Origin: Druceiella hillmani
Taxonomy: Eukaryota; Arthropoda; Insecta; Lepidoptera; Hepialidae
Direction of reading: 5' to 3'
Length of the DNA stretch: 64,000 nucleotides
Assembly (NCBI GenBank): GCA_039881145.1
Contig: JAYKKI010000151.1
Location: 558,001 to 622,000, forward strand
This document shows, one piece after another, positions 13,289 through 23,903 of the stretch. Position numbers and translations under genes: made by a program. The notes under the pieces were generated by a model. That model was given only the letters and a program-made list of their open reading frames with translations, did no database searches and was not told the origin of the DNA. Numbering within the stretch: position 1 is the first letter of the stretch; each line of letters begins with the position of its first letter.

Positions 13289-14130
13289 AATGAATTATTG
13301 TTCTCTGTGTATTCTATTATCTATATTTCTTCTTTAAACATAAAGTTTATGTGTATATAGAAATAGATATGAAGATATATAATACTTTTCGGTATCAAAA
13401 TCCCTTAACTGATTTTTTTATAAAGATGTCGATTTATTCGCATTAACCTCGTAAAAAAAAGATGCATGCTTTGCCACTACAATCCCATATTAATTTATAT
13501 GTTTAGCTATTGGTAGTACCACTATAAGTATTTAATATTTTTATGAAAATTTATATCTATGATGACGAAAATAATTTCAAGTTCATAAAAATATTTGGGC
13601 AGTTTTTTAACCATTTTGTGAATTTAACAGAATAAGATTTAATTTTCACACGAATGTTAATAAGGTAACAAGGAAAGAGAAAATCAAATATTGAGTTTTA
13701 TAACTTATATTTTAGGTCAATTTACATCATAAAAACTCTCCAAATAGAACATCGCCCTTTTTAAAGACTTTATAGGTTACTTTAATCACATTACCCCGAA
13801 TCTTTCGAACGAACTTTCAATGATTTTCTGTTTGTCACACCAGCCATGCCATGCTCAAGTATTTTTACCTATTTTTGAAATAATTTAAAAATGAGAATAC
13901 TGGCTCGTACTTCCAAAATTGTCGTCTTTGGGATAAAATTAAAAATTATTAGTTATATAATTTTAAATAACACAATAGTAAAATATACAAAGCCTTACTT
14001 TTGAAAAAGGTCTCTATTATTATTTTCACTTTCCTGAAAAAACATATAAAGCTATGGACATAATCCAAAAATAGAATTTGAAATAATCAATATATAGTAT
14101 AAAAGTAAGTGCATGCCGCTAAAACTGTGA
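13289..14130. other. AT-rich spacer between C1 exon 8 and the Helitron
   Basis: Probable decayed intron 8 of C1. No open frame or repeat recognised. In unit 2 this spacer is deleted, joining exon 8 directly to Helitron sequence. Confidence 0.5.
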
Positions 14131-15480
14131 AACGAGTCCCGGTAGGATCAAGGGAGTTATATGGTGTGGTACCCTCTATCCATGAAGAAGGTTCCCGTTT
14201 TTACCTGAAGGGCGTGCTTACGGGCTGGAAGTTTCGCCATCTAGAAATTTCTAGAATAGTCCAGAATTTTTGAGTGTATTCGAGAGCATTTCATTATATT
14301 CCATATAATACTGAATATTGTGGAATATTTGCGAATAATCTGAAACGTTCAGGACTTCCCGGAACCTCCCAGCTCGTTATGGAACATTCCATAACACTCT
14401 TGAATATTAAAGAATGTTCTAGAAGATTACGAAACATTTGAAGCCTTTTTTGTTCGGGTGGCTACCCACTAGTAGGAGTTTATAAAGTAAGATATATCGT
14501 GGGTTCAAAAGTCAGTTTCTTATCGGTGAAGGGCAGTAAGTGAATAAAAAAAAACAGTGAAGTGTTAGTAATGAAAGTGATTCAGTGATTGAATTTAAAT
14601 CAAAAATAATATGTGGACAGTTTTTAAAGTGTGCTTAGTGTATTTCTTAATAAAAAGTTGACTTTATTTATATTTTATACAATGCCTAAACGTAAAAGAG
14701 GAGGAGAGACCTTGTCAGTTTCAAAAGAAAACGGCGAAAACAAAAAAAACAACAAAAAATCGAAACTGAACACCACCGTGGGAAGTTGAAGAACAAGGAA
14801 ATAATCGAAATGAAGAATTAAGAAGTGCGATAGAGTCCTATAATAAAAGGCTGCGAACGCAAGCCACCCATGAAAATATCACCCTACGAGAGGCGCGGAC
14901 GAGGACAAATAAACAGTCCAACCTAACAAATGAAGCATTCCACTACGTCCCGACGAAAAGATATAACAAACACAAATACGTCGTAATCGGAAAAATGGAT
15001 AACATCTGACAATTTCCCATTTTGTGATAGATGTTTCCACTATCCAATAAAGAGTATAAACTTTTGAATGTATATATCATCGAAAATAAAGAAATAGAAA
15101 TCAATCAACGATGCACAAACATCAGCGAATTGAGACGAGAAATAATCCAATTTGTACAGAGGATCTTACACAAATACAATCAACTTATTCACATTTTCAA
15201 AACAGCACTAGACCGAATGATTTCCGATGACTATAAAGTTAAAATTCGAATCAACAAGAGACCACCTGGAGAACACGAACTCAGATAGACGAAGCCGCCA
15301 TCGTAATTGTGGACAATGAAAACACAAGCCGTGACAAAATTTCACAACGAAGAAGAAAAGAACTAATACGCATTGCAAAGACACACACCGTTCACATGCA
15401 GCGCGCCAGTATCCATTAATATCTCTGCATGGAGAGGACGGATATCATTTTAATGTAAAACAAATCCAATCTGCATCGAT
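14130..15480 (+). mobile_element. Helitron remnant 1, truncated
   Basis: A leader with a heat-shock-type promoter (14227-14518) precedes an ATG at 14682. This opens a basic 35-codon frame beginning MPKRKRGGE and ending in a stop at 14787-14789. Next comes a Helitron Rep/helicase-like N-terminal segment (15031-15286) containing NQRCTNISELRREI, then a fragment that would precede the Rep catalytic core (to about 15475). It aligns with the Helitron of unit 2 from 14612 onward. The 3' end (hairpin and CTRR) is gone, and the 5' end is not certain; a TC at 14137 is one candidate. No intact Rep-Hel protein. Confidence 0.75.
14227..14518 (+). promoter_or_regulatory. Heat-shock-type promoter: HSE cluster, TATA, initiator
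   Basis: Heat-shock elements are alternating GAA and TTC units at 5-bp spacing. Seen here: two units at 14228-14235; a run of five to six at 14244-14271 (GAA 14244, TTC 14249, GAA 14254, a degenerate GTC at 14259, GAA 14264, TTT 14269); two at 14382-14389; three at 14412-14424 (GAA, TTC, GAA). A TATAAAG box follows at 14481-14487. An initiator TCAGTTT at 14512-14518 puts +1 at about 14514, 33 bases from the start of TATA. The 168-base A-rich leader to the Helitron ATG at 14682 resembles hsp leaders in length and composition. Activity is not shown. Confidence 0.65.
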
Positions 15481-15700
15481 ATTTGAAATAACATGTAGAT
15501 ATTCTAGATGACCTTATAATTACACCTATGATGGAAATGGATCGACATTACTTGAAATGAATAATTGAAATGCAACTGTCTCTCAGTTTCATTAATTCCT
15601 TGTGTACTGTAATTCCGAAATAATATATAATTTTAAGTTTTTTACAATAATTTTTACATATGTTACCAGTAAAATCGAAGCGACAAATTTATAGTAAGAG
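15481..15700. other. Junction sequence between Helitron remnant and duplicated gene A flank
   Basis: No feature recognised. Homology to unit 2 resumes at about 15700 (54040 in unit 2), so this marks a deletion or rearrangement joint in unit 1. Confidence 0.45.
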
Positions 15701-17118
15701 AAAGGGGGAAAGTGTATTTTAATAAGATTATATTTAATTATCTTGGGATGTTTTTTCATTATAGGCTATTCCATATCGAGGAATATATCGATTGTGTTAC
15801 TATATCTGCAATGTATGACGAACTTCCTATGTACCTTTTACATAAATATTAAATTTGAATAGATCTAGCCATGAAATACCGAAACCAGTACATTGATAGA
15901 TGATTTTTTAACAATATTTCATCAATAACGCCACACTCTCAACTTTCCTTATTAGAGAATGACGGACGCGTCTTTCGGAAACATTGATGCTCTTATATGG
16001 AAAATAGCAAAATTAATTATGAAGTTCGTTAAAAAATGTTCCTGTTCTTATGATACTTAGCTCCAAAGACTTAGAGTACGTTATGTCACCTCAAATTGAG
16101 TGTCCATACAACTTGTAATGAGTCCTTGCCAGAGATTTTAACACACACGATTCAAAATGATAGTTTAGTCGTGAGTCTAAACAAAACCATTGAAATATAT
16201 TACCTATAGTATTATTTTTTCTTGATCTGAGTTTAAATTTAGCTCAATAATAACATCCGGTGCTAACGTGTCAGTAGATAAATTTGTACTTGATATTACC
16301 TCTAATATTTTAATTATGGTTCGCTTATGACACAACCTGTTATACAGATTTATAATCCGCTATGGAATTTAGCATCCGTTGTGGGTATAAGGATTCACAT
16401 ATACAACGACACAACATTTTCGTTTATCTTCACTCTTCTCTCGAGATGAGATACGCGAGGACGAAAAAACCATACGTTACGTGACCTTTTCTTAAGTGAT
16501 AAATCTTATATGCTTATTTCCTATAAACCCTTGAGAAATAAGGTATACACCATTTAAAGAAACGCCATGTAACGTATCGCTTTATAAATACACATTTACG
16601 TCATTTTATCTCAGTAAACTCTAAAATAATTCCCGTGATATTTTGGTTATAACACATATATTTGTTTCACTACACTTCCTTGTATTTTCACGTTTGACGT
16701 AAAACATCCAATAAGAAATATAATGTTTGGTGCCTAACGAGAAATGCAAGTTGCTCTAATTTATGTTTTTTATGATTTACGCATGTCAGTTTATATATTC
16801 AAAATGAGCATTTCTAAGATGATTTACAAGCTCATCTGTGGTTTTGGTTATATAATTAACACTTAGTGTAATGCTAATTTCTTATATCGCCAATAAGCCA
16901 AGAGTCAATATGTAGTAAAATCGTTTATCAGGCCATGAATTGAATGTCTATATCCAGTTCGTGCAAATTATAACACCTAGTGCTTTGTAATAAGATTATG
17001 GCCTATGGATATACTTATATACAACAGCAAGAGCCACAAATTATGGAACGTATCGTGCATTTCATTATTTATGAAACATGAAAAAACGAGATGACCACTA
17101 GTAGTACATAATGGTGTT

Positions 17119-17395
17119 GAATATATTTGGCGATAATTTTGTAGAAATTCTTTGTTTGTAACTAAATTAAACTACGTACTATTTTTACGTATTATTTCTA
17201 CTTCCTTTAATTTCTTTACCACGACCTAGGCGTAAAATCTTCAGGTGGGCTTTTAGCAAATATTAACATAGATAATAGCCCACCTGAAGATGTTGTAATA
17301 CAACGAAACCTAGGTCGTGGTAAAGAAATTAAAGAAAGTAGAAATAATACTACATCACGTAGTTTCATTTAATTGCGAACATAATGGTGTTTTTA
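17119..17395. mobile_element. Inverted pair of Penelope-like element ends
   Basis: Two arms of about 130 bases face each other around a spacer of about 30 bases (17251-17278). Each arm carries GCCCACCTGAAGAT, then CCTAGGTCGTGGTAAAG, then an AT-rich tail ending near CTACGTGATGTAG. The same sequence ends the Penelope-like remnant at 34110-34880, which identifies the family. The element is also at 55455-55675, so it predates the duplication. The left arm has lost the middle of the hammerhead-like motif; the right arm keeps it whole (17280-17320). Confidence 0.65.
17280..17320 (+). ncRNA. Hammerhead-ribozyme-like motif (candidate)
   Basis: Order and pairing follow a hammerhead. Stem I is CCAC (17280-17283) with GUGG (17317-17320). 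The CUGANGA core is CUGAAGA (17284-17290). Stem II is GUUGU-AAU-ACAAC (17292-17304). GAA follows at 17305-17307. Stem III is ACC-UA-GGU (17308-17315), and the cleavage-position base is C17316. One extra U (17291) lies between core and stem II, which may weaken or abolish cleavage. Short stem III hammerheads are known from Penelope-like elements. Other copies here are more decayed. Confidence 0.45.
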
Positions 17396-17968
17396 TTATC
17401 AATGTGCTGTAATTTAGATGTAGTCATATTAAGGCTGTGTAAAATTATTGGTATAGTTTTGAGTAACCAGTTCTTGCCGTTTATGATTGTCACATTGAAA
17501 AGAAGTTCTTAAGCCAGAAACTTGGGCAAATATTTAAAATTATTTTTATCTCTTATTACAATTAACCTTTCATCTAACCTGAAAACCTTACACTAGATAC
17601 CAATTTACAAAAATGTTAACGATCTCTTTTTTTCAGTAATACAAATAGAATTATAGATAACATGATTTGAAAAAAATTGCAGCCACTCCGTCATATACCA
17701 TTTTCCTTGTGTTATCTGTAAATTTTCCAACATGATTTCAGAATAATTCCCTTTCTATATTTTAGGAGAAAATTACAAAAAAATCACGTGGAAAATAAAT
17801 ATTTCGCGTTTCGTTGAAGAATTCCAATGCAAAAAAACTATGAAGCATGTATCAAATAAAGTGCATTACGAACCGGCTCAAGTTCAGATTATGTACGTAA
17901 TTAAATTTTATTAAATTAGAGGATTACAAAATTATATAGTTTTAAAAGGTTTACTAACAAAAAATAAT

Positions 17969-17974
17969 TTTATT
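17969..17974 (-). promoter_or_regulatory. Probable poly(A) signal of gene A
   Basis: AATAAA on the minus strand about 150 bases past the stop codon of gene A. The matching signal for gene B is at 56261-56266. Confidence 0.45.
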
Positions 17975-18121
17975 GTTTATAAATAAGTATACTACTATAT
18001 ACTGTGATTAAATTAATATATACATATTTTAACAAAACTTAAAGTACAATACCTTATTCATTTATCTACTTCATGAAATCTTTCTTAATTCAAAAAATAT
18101 CATATAAAATCTCCAGTGATT

Positions 18122-19058
18122 CTATTTGTCTTTCACAACGTCTACTGTTGCATGCAACTGATCTTCATTGTTGGGCTTTAACTCATTCCCATCTTTTCTT
18201 CTTTGTCCTGAAACTACATAAAAAATAAATTGTAACAATAAATTGTGTCTCTATCCCCTTTGAATGTTTTTGTTAACTGTTTCGAAAAATGGATTTAATT
18301 TCCAATATTTGAAGTAACTATTTAAAGTATCCCTAAGTGAGGATATGTGACTTTTAAATTAGATAAAATATGAATTGAATATACCACTACCATCAATTAT
18401 GAATTGAAGGAGTGAATGAGGTTTTTCTGTAGTGTTTGTGTAATATATTTTTAAGAGATTTGGACAAATGTAGACAGAATAGCTTACTGGGCCAAATAAT
18501 CCCTTCTAATTTATTTCATAGGAAATAAATGAAATTAAAATTAGAGCGATAAGAAATGGAATGTGTGACGATGCATTATAGAAAACTGGTATCAGCATAA
18601 AATAACTTGTACCGATTTAAATATAAATAATATGTAATATTTAAAAAATATAAATGGATATATAATTAGTAAGGCAAAAATAAGAAACTGGAAATAATAG
18701 ATAGTGAATAAACCATCTTTTTAAATTTCTCTGAAACATAATGAAACAAACGAATTTCAGGTAAATATTTTCATACATCTAAAGTGAACTTGTGATAAAA
18801 ATAAATCAGGATCTTCAAAGGAATTTGAACCTTCAATGGCATTCAGTTTCTTGAAATGATAGAAAGTTTCGATAGAAAAATTTCAAGGTCATGTTTATTA
18901 AGTTGCTTCTTACTAAATGTCATAAAATACATTGCATTTACGCCACGAGTAAATTATCACTAAAAATGTCATAAAATTAAATAAATAATTTTATTTGTAT
19001 TATTTGAAACAATATCTATAAAGGACGAAAGTATTGAAATGTATAAGTTAAATAATTG

Positions 19059-19140
<82 letters not shown>

Positions 19141-22100
19141 TATATACATTATTATGCGGTGCCTAATTTCTTATTAAATAAAATTAAGTAACGATGAAAT
19201 GGTATCCACTTGGAATTACTAGTATATCGGCTTGCTGTATAATTCTAATTACGTAAAGATTTTGCTATTTCTACTTTTACTTATTAACATTTAAGGTTTG
19301 ACGTATTTGAAATAAAATTTTTCTTCTTAAAAAAAAGTCCACAGTTGAATAAATTTAATTCTTCTTTACTTGAACTCATCAAGAGTTCAAGCAAGTGTTT
19401 GTATTCCTTTGTACAATAATTCTGAAGACTTAGATATAGGCCCTAATATAAATCTAAAATTATATATAAGTGTATTTAAATATATACTCACTTTTAGCAA
19501 TTAGCATATTGCTAAGATCGGCAAATGGCGCTTCCACGGTTACGTAGAGTACGACGGAAGCAATGATCGTAAGACCAAGATCGCTAATGTACCTATCGAG
19601 CTAATAAGTACATAATTTTATTAAATAAACAAATTTTCGTGTACTACTTGTTTCTTGTCACATTGGATAATAAAAATATTTTCGCAGAAAAATGAGATTG
19701 AATGAATTCAGTGGAAAATCATTAAGCAGGGAATTCACTAATTCTGCCAACATTTTTACAGCAAATTTTGTTATGAAAAGGTTTAAAATACAGAACCAGT
19801 CATAAAATCTGTTCGATGTCGTAATTCGTGTTGTTTCTTCTTATTTAATAAATAATATAGGTCTATGCACTTCAAAATAATGTTATTACTGGTGAGAAGT
19901 CTGAAAACATACCATGGCGCGATTACTAAACGCAAAAGGTGCAGAGAACGATCCCACGACCACGAACATAATTTGATAATGTACCAAATACATTGCGTAG
20001 CATAATCGTGCTGGAATTGTCCACATACTATGACCTAAAAACCACTGTACCGGACCTGTAGAGAATCGTTATTTTAAATTAATTACGAAGATTAAGAGAC
20101 ATTTTATTTAAAGTAAAAGTAAGTTTGAATTAATATGAAATAAAATATTGGTTAAAAATAAAGAATTTACCGTTGCAGAAAACTTTTGATCGTACGATAA
20201 TATGAATAAAAAATGATTTTATTGTTATGTGGACTACGTATTTTAAAGTAATTATAGTCGCAAAGGTTATTTAAAAGTAGTATTGGAACTTATTTGTGAA
20301 AATTATGTACACACAATAAATTTTACAACTTTTTGGAAATTATTAAAAAGTAGCACGAAATGAAATATGGAAAGTTAATTTTTATACTTGGTTTTGTACA
20401 GAAAAACACTGACTAAGAGGTTAAGATTAATACCGAATGGTATTAATCTTAATATGGTAGTGTTTATTAATACTATGACATATACAGGTATTTCTGATAG
20501 AACACGATAAAATATATTTTCTCAAATAATTAATTGTTGATCGAAATTTATTTCGTAGCCACATATTGTTCTTTATAATGAACGTTTCTGGCAGTGTTGA
20601 AAATATACCCAGGTTGCTTATATTTTAAATAATTGTTTGTAGTAATTGTGATATCCATTTCATATTTATTTATAAATTTTATTAAGTGACACCTATAATT
20701 TTTATTTCCGTTTATTTATTTTTTTTTGGCTATATGCAGTTTAATATATAAATTAAAGAAAAAAACGTAATTAATGTTTAAGCAAAAACCTTGAAACACA
20801 AGTATTTATCATTTAATTGTCACGCATCTTATGGAATAAAAATAGAAAATAATATGCCAAATTAATAATGGGTCCCAAATCTAAAAATTTGTGATTTGTA
20901 GGTCACCACCAGGTACTCATTTACTTTGGTCACATAGCCCAAAGACAATCATACAACTATGATAAATTGATATTGACTCCTTGCGGCTGAACACCTACCC
21001 GTTGATCAGATTAAGACTTTCACGGGCCTCTCAACAACTTCAGCCAGCAACTTTAGAGACGGACACGACAGTATTCGTTAAAAACTTTTAAGCCAACCTT
21101 TTATAATATGCCGAGTGCTCATTTAACATCGCTAATAGAAAAATCATTTATTCAAATTCAACGGACAATTTATGGGATTTTGTTAATCTTTCCTTGTCGA
21201 TCAAAACTTTGAAACACCTCTAAAATGAATTAGTCAGTCGTGTCTGTTTTGATGAGTTTAGTATTTGTTCATATACGTAAAAGATATTTCAAATGTCATA
21301 TAAATAGGCGTCTTCATGCACCAAAATGACAGTATAAATTATTGGATTAACTTAAATTTTTTAAATCGCGTCAGCTTTGTCAGATTATGTTTCAAAGTGT
21401 ATGAATACCTGAGAACAGTATTGAATATGAAATGTCTCACCTCCGAATCCATGCATGCAAGCCACAATAACACCTCCTACGCCAAGTACCCAGGCTGGCT
21501 TGTGCCACGCTTTAAAAAAAATTATGGTGCTCCAGCTAACACCTCCTTTCTCGGTGGAGTATAAACCGTAAAAAGGTAATATTAGGAGGGCGGCAGTAAT
21601 TATCCAATGGAAAAATATATAGATCTATAAGAGACAAGATAAATATTCCATTGTATAAATTTAGCAAACTGTTATTGATAACACTAGAAGTAACTATCAG
21701 CTGTAAGCAGACGGGGCTAGATTATAATAATCTCAAATAAATTCGAAGAAAAATTTACTAAAAATTGCATTTTTTTCAAAATAAAACCCAATGACATAAA
21801 TTTTAACAGTAATCATGAATTAATTTTGTTCTGATGAATTAATTGAATTTAAAATTTAATACGATTATAATGAATTTCATTGTAGAATAAAAATAATTAA
21901 GTTTTGTTTTTTACTCTTTCAGAAGTTTTTAAAGTGATGTTCTATATAAGAACATTATATAGAACATCACTTTAAACACATTTAAAAGAACATTATTTAA
22001 AAAAACTAAATATTCTAGACACTTCTTTTGTAAGTAATCTGTATAAATATTACAAAAATTTAAATTGTCAATATTTCTTTATTTTGTAGAGACCATGTGT

Positions 22101-23814
22101 TCTTTGCTAGTTTCTGGTGTGTAAAAAATATAACTTATAATTCCTTTGAGGCATCTGAACAATATTAACCAAACCTGAATGAAATAATATAAACTACATT
22201 ATTTTATAAATGTTTTTACTAGATGATATCCTTTCTGTTACAATGTCAATGAAAATATGGTTCTCCTGAAATAAAAACAAGCGTTGTGTATGCATGTGTT
22301 AATGTTTTTATATAGAATTCTTGATCTAGTTTAAGTATCGGAACGACAATCAAAAGTAATATGGATATTTACCTTATTAGTAATTGAAATGTTCCTTTTC
22401 TTCAATTGGAACATGATGTAAGCAAGAATTATTCCGAAGAGAAACTGGCTAGTGCATCTCGTAGTATTTTCGAAGAGAAGATCCCAGAAGGTGTTAGTGG
22501 TTGGTTCTTGCATGCTGAAATATCGCAAGAGTCGTAGTGTGAGACAATCGGCTAACGAAATTATTTCTTACTTATATGCTTTATAACTCATATACATTTA
22601 TATCGAATATCTTATATTGAATTCGAACACCATAAAAATAAAAGAACGATGTTCTATGAAATTGGAAGCAAAATTATTTCTGAAGTAGTAAGTAAGAACT
22701 TGAACTATTAGCAAAACTTTAAAAAATAAAATGTGCTGTTGAGCATTTTACTGCATTATAAAATTTTTGATATAATTACGACAACTGCGCTTAAGGAAAG
22801 AAATTATCATCGCAAAGAGGTATTGGAAAACTGGTTGTTTTTTTGCACCCTCTAGTATTTTCCAGGCTTTTAATATCTATTCCCATATTTGCAAAGTTTA
22901 TATTAAAAAGAAAAGTAACTCATAAAAACAGATTAGAGCAATTAATGCAAACTTACAATGTTAACGGGGTATCAGTATAGTAAACAAAATGATATCCTAG
23001 AATAGCTCCCAATGCCAAGATGCAGAATACTGTCAATGCGCAGAACGCCATTTTCAATCCACCGAATAAGAACACGATCACAATCGGTGCGGCTAAATTT
23101 AACTGCATGTCAAACGCTAAGTACCATGATTGAGGCAAGCACTGGAAAATGGATAACGGGTATTAAAGTATTTTTATTGATATCACAAAAGAAATGATAA
23201 TTTACAAAAATTTGGGAAACAAGGTTAAATATATTCAAAGTAGTGAAAGTAAATATATTTGTAAGACATTGAAGAGTTTAGTTCCAGTAAGGTGTTTTAA
23301 TTTAATTAAAAGCACTATATTTTAATGTATATACATATAAACATTAAGTGAGAAAGGAATAGGTTTATCATTGATGTTGAAAGGAATTACTTCATACTTG
23401 AAAAATTATGACATTTTTAGTCCCATATGTACTCTGTCTGGTTTGGGTAATTTTGTTTAGGTACGTCAAAAGAATTATAAATTATATTTTTCGACACACT
23501 TGAAACTAGAAAAGAATATATGGTTTCAAAAAATAAAAAATATAGACAATTTAAATTTTTGTGATATTCATACAGATCAGTTACAAAATAAGGTCACTCT
23601 CCAATCATAAAAATTTAAAATAATGTTCTTTTGTATTTCACTTGAAGGATACTATAAAGGGGTTTGTGAAGAAGGGTCGTGGTAAAGTACACATCTACTA
23701 AATGTGGATAACTTAATATTTTAATTATGTGCTTATAAAATGATTAACGAATAATTGTTGAAACAAATTTATATTCTATTTTGAATAAAAGACAGAGAAC
23801 TGCGACATACATGC

Positions 23815-23903
<89 letters not shown>

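Larger units (their letters stand above)
15700..18121. other. 3' flank of gene A, duplicated at 54040-56424
   Basis: Non-coding AT-rich sequence shared with the 3' flank of gene B. It carries the inverted Penelope-like element at 17119-17395 and a probable polyadenylation signal. A dispersed repeat (about 15765-15885) recurs in intron 7 of gene A. No gene seen. Confidence 0.65.

Noticed and set aside
22515..22549. Alternative exon 9 acceptor at CGTTAG (exon starting 22549)
   Set aside because: It breaks the reading frame from exon 8; the ATTTCAG acceptor (exon from 22514) keeps phase in both A and B.
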